From Toxonevra muliebris (taxonomy: Eukaryota; Arthropoda; Insecta; Diptera; Pallopteridae), in contig OY829329.1 of NCBI GenBank assembly GCA_963691655.1, forward strand, positions 15,328,708 through 15,392,707: a stretch of DNA of 64,000 nt. Reading direction: 5' to 3'. Shown in pieces: positions 36,346 through 47,880 of the stretch (the first letter of the stretch is position 1; each line of letters opens with the position of its first letter). The translations under genes and the position numbers were made by a program. The notes beneath the pieces were generated by a model. The model did no database searches, had not been told where the DNA came from, and saw only the letters and a list, made by a program, of their open reading frames with translations.

Positions 36346-38392
36346 TTTTAGAGGCATTCCATGCCAAAGAGAGAGAAAGAGAGCTTTAACCTGCGTGAAA
36401 TCGTCAATATGTTGGCAAATTTTATTGAATTTGTCATAGTGAAAACAAGGCATTAGTGCGGGCGAGAAAGCGACTTAAGTTTATTGAAAGTGCCCGCGCT
36501 TACGGAATACGAAACTTTGGCGTAATTTAAAAAATCTGTTGAACCCGTTCAGTAATGCCCGATGAAGCTGGATGAGATTTACGAAGAGATTGTAATCGTC
36601 AAACACATACTTGACCACTTCAGTGCTAGAAAATATCGATGAGACATTAATATAAATCAAAGACTCTAATTTCAAAAGTTTACCGCAGCGTTTCGTTTAC
36701 TTGGAGAAAACTATGGAACTTGATGCGTTTCGCAGTCATCACAGATAATCAGACGCAAAAAAAAAAAAAGAGTTAGGCCTCATAAGAGCCAATCATAAAC
36801 AACCAGAAGGAGTCAGGAGTATGCTGGAAAAAAATGTGATAATCAAAGGCAAACATGGAAATTTAGAAATAAGCAGATATAGTCGAAGCCGAATGAAGTC
36901 AAAATCAATTCGAAAATGCAGAGAGATGCTATAAAATGATACTGAAATCATAAGAAAAGTGAAAGTTCGTCAACTTTACTAGTTTGACTATGGGTGACGA
37001 TATAACGAAATTACCCGGCGAAACTTTACGAAACTCTTGTATTGTTGGCAACTTTTTTAAAAACTTTGATGAAGGAAAGAGTGTAACTCCTAAGATTTAT
37101 GGTTCGCCAATTAGAGAACTGCAAGTCAATATCATGCAAGCATATGAATGGCAATCTTAGGAATTTCGATAAGATTTTTCGTTCCTTTAGTCATTCCTTT
37201 AGATTGTATTTACTAAATTGCATAAAATGATGACGACATCATCTGAAAAGTAAAGGCAACTTCATGGTCTACGTCACGCTAAGCAAAAAACTGACGCTTT
37301 ATCGATTTTCTGCGACAATTTTCATCTCGAGACTTTGGGATTTTACTTGAATACCTTTTAGAACTTTAGTAGACGGAAAATATAAAATTAGATTCCTAAA
37401 ATTTATTCTCTCAAATTGGAGAGCTGTGGTTTAATATTATGCAAGCATATGAATGATAATCTGACATTTTTCGACGGCATTTTTCGTTCCGAATCTTTCG
37501 AATTGTGGTTACTGAGCTGCAAAAAACGATAATGACATCATCATCTGAAATGTATAGATGCGTCGATTTCATAATCAAGCAAAAGGCTGACGTTTGCCGG
37601 GCACAACTTTCATTCTAAGTCTTTTGAGTTTTCAAAATTTATATATCCGAAAGAGAAGAGCTGGCGATCGATATTGTTCAAATGAAAGCATTCTACTTTA
37701 GCGAGCTCTACTTCTTCTACTTCGAGTTATGATCTGATTCCTGTTAAGTGCATGACTGACGATCCCCCGTGACAACATATCTACATCACAAATCTCTTGA
37801 ACTGCGGTCACTATTGGCAAGAACTTTGGCAAACGGAAGAAAAAGAACGGAATTTTCAAGATTTTTTCGTTCCAAATTGGTGAATTGCGGTCCAATATTG
37901 TGCAAGCATATGATCTGAAGATGCTCGATAGGATTTTACGTCCCGAATATGTTGAATTGTGTTTGCAAAGCTGCACAAAGAATGACCATTCCCGGCGATA
38001 ACTTTCGTCCTAAGTCTTTTGAGTTTTCTTCTATATCGACGAGAACTTTATTAAAAGAAAGGTTCCCAACCAAGATTTATGCTTCCAAAAGTGAAGAGCT
38101 GGCGATCGATATTGTGTAAAATTAAAGCGTTTTACTTCAGCGAGCTTTATTAAGCCATGGCGACACTAAATTGAATAAAATGCTGTAGACATCATTTGAA
38201 AAGTAATTGTGGACCGACGTCATGATCTGATACCTGTTGAGTGCATAACTGACGATCTCCAGTGGCAATATACATCACAAATCTCATGAACTGCCATCAA
38301 TATTGACAAGAACTTTGGCAAACTTTGGAAGGGAAAGAGTGGAATTTTCAAAATGTTGTCGCTTTAAATGTAAGAACTGCGGCCCAATATCT

Positions 38393-38450
38393 CGGTGACC
38401 TAATAGTAGAGTGTTAGTCAAGAGTTTCAGCTGCTTCGGGTTTGATTGCC
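38393..38450 (+). repeat. tRNA-like (SINE-type) segment, copy 1, inside the satellite
   Basis: GACCTAATAGTAGAGTGTTA resembles an A box and GGGTTTGATTGCC resembles a B box, spaced as in a tRNA. It replaces the TGTGCAAGCATATG part of the unit. Confidence 0.4.
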
Positions 38451-39347
38451 AAACAGTGAATGATCTGAAGACTTTCGATGGGATTTTTTATACCGAATCT
38501 TTCGAAATTTTACTTACTGAGCTGCACAAAGCGTTGGTGATATAATTTGAAAGATCTAGGTGCGTTGATTTCATAATCGAGGAAAAAGCTGACGATTTCC
38601 GGCAACAATTTTCATCGTGAATCTTTTGGATTTTCGTCAGTACCATGCCGACTTCGGACTTCGCAAAATAGTACTGAGCTCATCTGAAAAGTAAAATGGG
38701 TTCCTGTTGAGTGAATGGCTGGCGATCTTCAGTGATAATATTCATCAGAACTCTTTTGAACTGTCCTTAATATTCATAAAAATTCTGGCAAACGGAAGGG
38801 AAAGAACAAAATTTTCAAGATTTTTTCGCTCAAAATTGGAGAACTGCGGTCCAATATTGTGCAAGCATATGGAATACGATCTGAAGATTTTCGACAGAAT
38901 TTTTCGTCACGAATCTTTCGAATTGTATTTATTGAGGTGCACAAAACGATGGTAAAACCATCTGAAAATTCAACGTGGGTCAATTTTATAATCAAGCAAC
39001 AGGATGTTGACTGCAGGCATCAATTTTATCCAGAATATTTTGAGATTTTCTTCAATACCGATTAAAATTTTAATAAAAGAAAGTATGGAATGCAATTCTC
39101 ATGATTTGTAAGCCCGAAAGTGAGAAGCTGCCGTTCGGTATTGTGTAAAATGAAAGCTTTGTACTTAAGCGAGCTCTACTATTCCATTACGGGACTTAAT
39201 TGTATGGCTGACGATCCTCAGTGATACAATTCAACACAAATCTCTTAAATTGTCTCCAGGATTGATAAGAATTTCGCCAAACGGAAGAGAAAGAATGGAA
39301 TTTTCAAGATTTTTTCATTCCAAATTGAAGAACTGCGGTCCAATATC

Positions 39348-39405
39348 CCGTTGGTCTAGTCGTAGAGTGTTAGACTGAAGTTCCCGCTACCTGGAGTTCG
39401 ATTGT
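39348..39405 (+). repeat. tRNA-like (SINE-type) segment, copy 2, inside the satellite
   Basis: TTGGTCTAGTCGTAGAGTGT and GGAGTTCGATTGTC look like A and B boxes. It sits at the same unit position as the copy at 38393, so it was amplified with the satellite rather than inserted twice. Confidence 0.45.
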
Positions 39406-40130
39406 CAAACAGTGAAGGCAAGTGGAAGTATATGGAACATGATCTGAAAATTTTTGATGGGATTTGTCGTCCCGAATATTTTTAATTGTGTTTATAGAGC
39501 TACATGAAACTACGGTGACATCATCTGAAAAGTCAAGGTGCGTCAATGATTTCGGGGTAAGTTTTTATCGTGGATTTTTTGGATTTTCATCAAAATCGAT
39601 TAGAACTGTAATAAAGGGAGCTCTCAAAAGTGGAGAGCTGCCACTCGATATTGTGTAAGATGAAAACTGCCTACTTTACTGAGTTCTATTATGCCATTCC
39701 GACACTGGACAACGGCTTCATGATCTTTGGATCCTGTTGAGTGCATGACTGACAATCCCCAATGGCGGGGCTACATACATCACAAATCTCTTGAATATTG
39801 ACAAGAACTTTAGCAAACGTAAGAGAAAGAACTGAATTTTCATACTGCCGCTCGATATGGTGTAAGATGTTAGGCCACATCAGCCAACATTACCGCCTCA
39901 TGCCGACACTGAACCGCAAAAATAATACTGATATTAACTGGAAGAAGTGAAAGTACATCAAATTCATTAGCTGGATCAATGATTTCGCCTCAAACGAGAC
40001 GAGAAAGTGTGTAGAATGCGACGCTTAGGATTCATTCGTCCAAAATTAAAAATCTGCCGTCCAATATCGCATGCGATGAAAGCGTCTACTTCAGCACGCA
40101 TTACCGCCTCAAACTGACTACATAATTGAT

Positions 40131-42160
40131 ACAAATAGAGTTATTCGAAACATGTGCTATATAACTTCTTCAAATCAAAAAGTTTCTTTATACCTACTTA
40201 AAATTCGCATGATTTATATATAATTTATATGCAAGTATATTAATATGAATTTTTTTGTTTCGTTTTTTGTTTTTATAATGACAAACAAATTACAGGTTAT
40301 CATTTGGTAAAATTATGGATATCACGTTTATAATTGAACAATCACGAAATGATTTTGCTGCTTCTGCTGAGGGACTGCTGGCCTGGACTGGGCTCAACTG
40401 ACTAACTGACTGACTGATCATACTAACTTGCAGCATTCCAAAATCGTTTGTCATATTCTTACCTTCACTCAGACATAAGTACGAGTATGTATTCGATCGG
40501 ACCTACTTAAACCGAAACCGAAACGCTCGTCGTTAATCGCTTTACAAATGACTACATTGCAGACATTTACGTGCCAACCTGGTGGCGTGGCGTGGCAACA
40601 CACACTCGAATGATCATATGATCCATAAGAAAACTCTTTAATAAATTGACTGGAAGACAGACAAATAAGACAGAAAACGAAAGAAATGAAATTCCCCCGT
40701 CATGAATGGAATTTCGTGCGCGACTTAATATTTTTTTTTTTTTTGTTTTTTTATTTGTTTGTAACTATGTATTTTTGCTGCTTTTCGCGGTTAATCATGT
40801 GGCGAACAAGATGTTAAAGCTTGGACAAGATCACGCCAAGCGCGTAGCTATAGCCACACCAAAAAAAAAAAAAAACGAAAAGAAAAAAATCAAACGCCAC
40901 CACCAGCGTGAGCGAACAACCAAACAACCACTTTAAAGTGGTATGGCAAAAAAAAAAAAAAACTTAAATTTAATACTTATACTTTTTCCTCGCATGCTGT
41001 TAGCTATGAACCCAACCTACCGCCAAAATCAATCGCTGGCGAAAATGCCGCCATGTCGCTGTTGCTATTGCTGCTGCTGCTGCTGCGGCGGCGGCTGCTT
41101 CTGCTACCCAACCTAAATGAAAATATGATAAATGTGTGAGAACAACTTTCTTTGGTGAAGCTTTAGAGTGAAATGTTGCTGCTGCTGCTGCTTCACATCT
41201 TCCTCGTTGTGCGCTTCGTTGCTTGGTATTGTTGTTCAGTTGCAGCGTTTGGCGGCATTATATTGTTGATTATTTCGTCGCAGCTTCTTATTGGTTAGTT
41301 AGTAGTGGTGATGATGTCCGGTATAAGTTTTTAATGGAAAAGGAAAGTGGCCTTACCTGTTTATCATCATGTGAGCCTCTGTTTACTTACAGGCATGCCG
41401 CAAAATGCGTATATCAACAACAACAGCAGCAGCAGCAGCACTTACCATGGCATCTTTCTTCTTTCTTTTTAAATTACTCTATAAAGTACTTATTTAAAAT
41501 TTTTGCTTAAGCGAGTTCAAAAATTATTGTATACTGGTGTATGTGCTGAATGTTAAAAGTGGTTAAACTAAAATTCATTCAGATGCAATTATTTGAAACT
41601 TGTACATATTTGTTGTCTGTCGTTGGTTTTTTATGATTTTCTAAAGAAATTTTACACTTTCAGATATTTTATTAACGTTCTTTAAGTGCATGACTCTCTC
41701 TAGTTATACAAACTGAGCAGGATCAAACGTTTCTTTGATACGAATTTGAATTTGGGTGAAGGAAATTGAACTAAAGGTTCCAAGGGATCAAACTAAATTT
41801 AGTTTTTCCCCACTGTCACTGACCGCCGACTATATATTATTGTCTCTGATTCTTCTGATTGAAGAAGGATTCGCGACCGAGAACCGCACTCTCTTTTTAT
41901 TTATTTTTTTTTTTTTTTATATAAAAACTTCATTCAAAACAAAGTGTGTACAACAAAAATTCATCAAGGCAACAACAACTGAGCTTTATTACTATGTCAA
42001 TTGCATTAGAATATCAACTTGACTTTGACAACTTACTGCTGTCCCACCATAAAGGAAGAAGAGGAGCGAGTTGCTAGTACCAACACATTCTGTAAATTCA
42101 CCTTGATGTAAAAAAACGAGAAGAGTTTTCTGCATTCGGTCTGTGAATACCCTTAAAGTT
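40131..42160. other. Intronic sequence, mixed-composition islands, no gene
   Basis: The stretch 40320-41480 is relatively GC-rich with GCTGCTGCTGCTGCGGCGGC, TGACTGACTGA and CAGCAGCAGCAGCAG runs and few shared repeats. It is a plausible regulatory island; no motif cluster can be assigned. Confidence 0.3.
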
Positions 42161-45100
42161 TCTGCTATGTCCGTCTTTTATTTACCCATCTAAAGCGTTG
42201 TTATTGTAATCTCATTGTTTCTTTACTAAAGACTTCGCTCTCTCTCTCTCTTTCTCTACCTCTCCTTCTATATCTTTAAGTTGCTGCAATGACAGGCTTC
42301 CATTAACGAATCCATTTTGTAATATATTGTTGTTTCTGTAATCTCATCGTTTCTTTACTAAAGACTTCTCTCAATCACACTCAGAGCAGAAAATTCATTT
42401 TGACAACAGCAAATTATATAGGAAGTAACGGAGAATTCTCTCTTTGCCATATCATAATTTGTGAGTATTCATTTTAAGTAATGCCCGCTTTCCTTTACTC
42501 ATGTATTTGTAAAATATTGTTGTTGTTGTAATCTAATTTTTTCTTTACTAAAGACTTCTCTCACTCTCTCTTCTATCTCTCTAAGTTGCTGCAATGTCAT
42601 GCTTCCATTAGCAGATCCATTTTGTGAAATGTTTTGGTTGTAATCTCATTGTTTCTTTACTAAAGGCTTCTCTCTCTCTATCTCTGCCTCTCCTTCTATC
42701 TCTGTAAGTTGCTTCAAAGACAGACTTTCATTAGCGCATCCATTTTGGATAATGTTGTTGTTATTATAATCACATTGTTTTTTTACTAAAAACTTCTCTC
42801 CAAAATGTTGCGTCAATCACACTCAGAGCAGAAAATTAACTTTGACAACAACACTTATATAGGAAGTAACGGATAATTCTCTCTTTGCCATATCATATTT
42901 TGTTAGTATTCGTTTTAAGTAATGCCAACTTTCATTAACTCATGTATATTTTAAAACGTTATTTTAATCTCATGGACTTCTCTCTCTCTCTCTCTCCCTC
43001 TCTTTCTATCTCTCTAAGTTGCTGCAATGACTGCCTTCCATTAACGCATTCATTTTGTAAATTGTTTTTGTTGTAATCTCATTGTTTCTTTACTAAAGAC
43101 TTCTCTCCAAAATATATGTTAAATCACACTCAGAACAGAATATTCATTTTGGCAACAACACAACAAATTATATAGGAAGTAACGGATAATCCTCTCTTTG
43201 CCATATCACATTTTGTTTGTATTCATTTTAAGAAAGGCTCTCTTTAATACTTCTCTTTTTAAGACTCTTTTTCTAAGCTCTTTTTATTACCTTTCCCTTT
43301 TTTTACCTCTGACTTATAATAATAATACTCTCTCCCTCTACTACTACTAGTACTTAATATTATGGCACAACAGCTCATGGAGACCCTAGACGGCAGCTCT
43401 TCTTCTTGGCAACTCTTTTTAAGTTGTTGTGTTTATTGTTAATTTCTTTTTTGCGCTATTGTTTCTAATTAAATAGGAACATAAATTCCAAAACACAACT
43501 TTAATACTTTAACTATTGTAATAGTGAGATTTCTGATTGATATTACTAACAACCACTATACAAACTTAAAAATTTCAAAAGCTATTAAAATCACATACGA
43601 TTTTATTAACTATTTACTTGTTGTTGTTATGAAACACGTGCAAATAACAAATAATAAAATTACAAAAGGCTTCAAGGTAAAAACAAAAAAAAAATAAATA
43701 AATAAATAAAATCAAATACCAAAGCAAAATATAAAAATAACATAAAAATTGTCAACAAAAATATCTTTCATTTCATGATGATATTTTGTTTGGCTAGTAT
43801 GATGGTTAAAGATGCTTGCTTACGTTGTTGATCTTTTAGATGCATAGTTGAATAGATATTGGTGTTGCCTATCTTTCTGCAGCATAGGCTTTCCCTTGTC
43901 TCCATCTCTAGTGTCATATTTGAAAAAAAATGTCAATAGTAAAAATAGTAATCTTTAAGTATAAACCTGTCTTTGTTTTTTCTATATTTTTCTCTTTTTT
44001 GTTTTTTCATTTTTGTTTTTTTCATGTGGCATCAACGTAAATATGTTAAAAATAAAAATTTATTTTTTTTTCTCTTGTTTATTTCAACTTTGGTCTAACA
44101 CCATCGCAATAATGCATAGTTTTAGTATTTATAAGTGTGATTGTGGTTGTTGTTGGTTGCTGTAAGTTGGTTGGTGGTGGTGGCTGTGGTGCTAATATCA
44201 TTGTGGCCCACTGTAAAAATAGTTGATTGACAACTTTCGAACGTGATGTATACTCAACACGTTACTGTTGATTGCTTGCTTTTATTATTGTTGATGTTTG
44301 TTTTTTTTTTTTTGCTTTTTTTTTGCGGTTTTCATATGTTGTTTATTTATTTTTGGTTTTATAAGATTTTTATTGCAAAAAAAAAATAATGTTGACAGGG
44401 AAATTTTTACCTGCAAAAATTTAATATTTCGTTCACGTATCTTCTTGAGTATCTTCTCATTTGTTGTAAATACTCTCAAATTCTTTAGGGAGAAAATTGT
44501 TCTTCATATCCAAACAATCGTATTTTTTCTCTCTCTCTCCCGCTTTCATTTTATCTCTTTACGCTGCAAAAGTCGACCTTCTTTTATTTGGTATTATATT
44601 TTCTAAGATGCTATTGTTGCTGTAATTTCCTCTGCTCTTGCCAAAATTTTTTCTCTCTAAAAATATCGCACTTAGAGCAGAGTATTCTTTTTTGTCACCT
44701 AAAAATTGATTTGGCGTATGTGTTTACGTACTAGTATACCTATACGCCAAATCAATTCTCAGGCGACTATTTGGCAACCATGAACTTTAAGTTATGCTCT
44801 CTTGAATACTTCTTTCAAAGCAATGTGCAATATGCAAGCAATCATATTTTTGAGTTCTCTCTCTCTACAGGCTTGTTAGGGTTGTTGTTGTAATCTCATT
44901 GTTTTTTTTTTACTAAAGACCACTCCCTCTCTCTCTCTCTCTTGCTCTCCTTTTATCTCTCTAAGTTGCTGCAATGACAGACTTCTATCAGCTCATCCAT
45001 TTTGTAAAATATTGTTGTTGTTGTAATCTCATTGTTTCTTTACTAAAGACTTCTCTCCAAAATATAGGTTAAATCACACTCACAGTAGAATATTCATTTT

Positions 45101-46630
45101 GACAACAACAACGCATTGCCATTTCATATTTTGTTAGTATTCATTTTGAGTAATGCTCTCTTTAATACTTCTTTCAAATTTTGCCAGAAACCGTTGTTGT
45201 TCTCTGTGCTCTCCCTCTCTCTTCTTTCCAGCCTCAACAGCACACAAAAAAAAAAAAAAAAATTCCTGGGTATAATTGTCTAATATAAAAGGGAACAAAT
45301 TTATTATTTAAAACAGCTTATTCCTGAAAAATTTACATGTTTCCAGTCCCGCCACCAATATTTCGGGGTATTACAAACTTCTATGATATACCATATACAA
45401 CTTATAATAATTTATATAAATTTTCTCATAAATAATTCAATAATTATCGTGACTTTTTATGACATTTTCATATATTCCCACATTTCTATTTCTACACACA
45501 CACACATAGTAAAATACTTTTAGTGATTTTATATGCATGTCTGTTGTGTATTTTTTTATATTTGTGTTCTCATTTTTTAGCTGTTGTTTTTCAATAAATC
45601 ACAAATTAAATCAACATACAAAATATACATTTATTAAAAACAAAATGTAATTTAAATTCATTTTAAAGGTTTGGCTCATCTCATCTCTCTTTGCTCATCG
45701 TCGTCATCGTGCTATTAATGTCAGTTAAATGTCAGAAAATTAAAATTATTATAAATTTAATTGCTGTTGTTATTGTTATTGTTGTTGTTTTGTTATGATT
45801 GCATGATTTATATACATTATACCATAATGTCAAAGTCGTTAATGAAAGTTTTATTCATTCATTCATTTATTCGAATTTTGAAGATGATCAATTTGAGTAA
45901 CTAACTAACTAATAATATATTTCTTTTATTATAAATATCTCTTCTTTACATGCTTTCGCATATACATATATAAATAAAGCCGATAGTGGTACCAGTAAGT
46001 ACATATATAATTCTGTATTTTGAAATTTTTAATATTCTAATATGAATTATATTTTTTTAATTTATAATAAGAAAATTATTAGAAGTCTCTTTTTGTGAGG
46101 ATCTCTTATGAAAACTGATGCCTCTCACTCTCACTCTAACTGAGCTTCCGTACACAGAAATGGCTCTCATATGGGAATTACAAGAACAACAACGAATGCA
46201 AACATACAAACTAAATGAGCTTACCTATGTGAATAACATGTATGTGTATGTGATAAATAGAATTGAAAAATTGTTGTTGTTATAATTTCATCTTTCCGTA
46301 CTAACAGTAAGAGACTCTGTTGGAATGTGCTTTAAGTCACTCTCAGAGTAAAATATTCTATTTACCAACAACAAATTTTATATCATAATATGATGACATA
46401 TATTATGTCAATTTCATATTTATCTATCATAGTTGTTTTTGTAATTTCTACTCTCTTTACTAGAGAAGAGAGAACCCCGAATATATGTAAGTATGTATGC
46501 ATGTTATCACACTCTCAGAGCAGTGCATTCAAGCTAGTCTGCAAAACAATAACAAATTGCCTTGGAAGCAACGGATTATGTTCCTTGCACAATAACATAT
46601 TCAATTCGTATTAATTTTATTTAGTTACCC
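42160..46630 (+). repeat. Dispersed/tandem repeat family, forward orientation (about ten partial copies)
   Basis: The core TTGTTGTAATCTCATTGTTT, CTTTACTAAAGACTTCTCTC and, in fuller copies, GACAACAACAAATTATATAG, GAAGTAACGGATAATTCTCT and TTGCCATATCATATTTTG recur near 42200, 42340, 42530, 42640, 42770, 43075, 44890, 45030 and, more diverged, 46270-46600. The span also includes 43260-44610, AT-rich DNA with no gene, and hairpin copy C. Confidence 0.7.
44692..44771. mobile_element. ~80-bp palindromic hairpin element, copy C
   Basis: The inner arms AATTGATTTGGCGTA and TACGCCAAATCAATT are perfect, while the outer arms (TTGTCACCTAA versus AGGCGACTAT) have diverged. It is inserted in a unit of the 42-51 kb repeat family. 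Confidence 0.65.
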
Positions 46631-47880
46631 AGTAGAAAAACAAATCTCTGGTTATACTGTTAATACTGCTTAAAATGATGAGTGATGAATTTACTTAAGC
46701 CAAAAATGTTTAAAAATATTTATAACATGTTATTGAGAAGGTATTACAAATTGAACGACTGAATCTAAGTAATTTAATACTTATTTATATCAAATTATTT
46801 ACACTTTCTTGTGGAAAAAAAAAACTAAATATACTACACATATTGTATAAAAATAGGTAAAAATAAAAATTAAAAAAAAAAAAAACCAAAGTAATTAATT
46901 CCTTTTAAATACAAGTAAAATAAAAAATGTTTACACTTTCATTTGCTCCATTTTAAGTTCATTGCTGGCACACGTGTATAAATATTTTGACCACAATTTG
47001 GTTTTTATAGCGTGTGTGAATGTATGTGCTTAAGTAAATTTAAGCTACTGGCCATGACTAATGCTAATGACGTAAAGCCAATTTTTTTTCTTTTACAACA
47101 ATGAGTATTCAAAATTCGCTATAAAAATAGAAAAAAAAATTAAATAAAAAAGAAATAGTTAGTAAGTAGCAAAAAAACGCAAAAATGCCAGAGCCTAAAT
47201 GGCTTTGTAATTTCGGTTTAGTTCAAAGTAAATAAATAAATACATATACAACATAAAGTTAAAATACGAAAACAAAAAATACCAGCCAGCGTAGTTTTTT
47301 TTCGGTTGTAGTTGTTGTTGTCGTGTCTTAGTGGCGATGGTTAGGGGTGGTGTGGTGGATGAAGTACGGACCATTCCATTCATTACTATACATAGTTTAG
47401 TTAGTAAAATGGCAAAAGCGACGTTGGGCTCTTATGCCTTAATGGTGCTATACTATGTGTTCTATGCAAGTGGGTGGGTGGATTTTTGTGCAGCACTTAA
47501 AGTGATCGTAAAATTCAATTTTCTGTTTGTTTTTTAGTTTTTTTTTTTTTTTGTGTGTTTTCTGGTCGGCAACAATTCATAGAAAAGTATTTAATTTTTG
47601 CTAGACTTGATTAATTAGCATTTGGTATTTTTAACGATTTCATTTTTTTTTTTTTTTTGACTAGCTGGCAGTCTGGCTTTTTTTCATTTAGCATAATATT
47701 TACTGTATTGATATTGTGTATTTACTTTAGCTGTGCCCTTTAAAATATTTTAATTACAAAATTAGTTTAACACTTATTTCTGGGTGTAAAATTCAGTCGA
47801 TCATAGACTGAATTAAAATGGTATTAAAATATGTAATGAAATCCATGAAGTGAGTATTAAAGAGAACATTATTTAAAATT
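46631..47880. other. Spacer between the two orientations of the repeat family
   Basis: No gene is seen. AT-rich, with one more mixed stretch (47290-47520) containing GTGGTGGATGAAGTACGG. Poly-T runs lie at 47537-47552 and 47645-47659. Confidence 0.3.

Larger units (their letters stand above)
36480..40130. repeat. Satellite-like tandem array, ~470-485-bp unit, about eight diverged copies
   Basis: The anchor GAACTGCGGTCCAATAT recurs near 37115, 37420, 37884, 38366, 38840, 39327 and 40050. Units share AAGAACTTTGGCAAACGGAA, TGCAAGCATATG, CGTCCCGAATCTTTCGAATT and AAGCTGACGATTTCCGGC. Units at 38366 and 39327 carry an extra tRNA-like piece that units at 37884 and 38840 lack, giving a ~960-bp dimeric period. 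No frame is conserved between copies, so it is non-coding. Confidence 0.8.
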
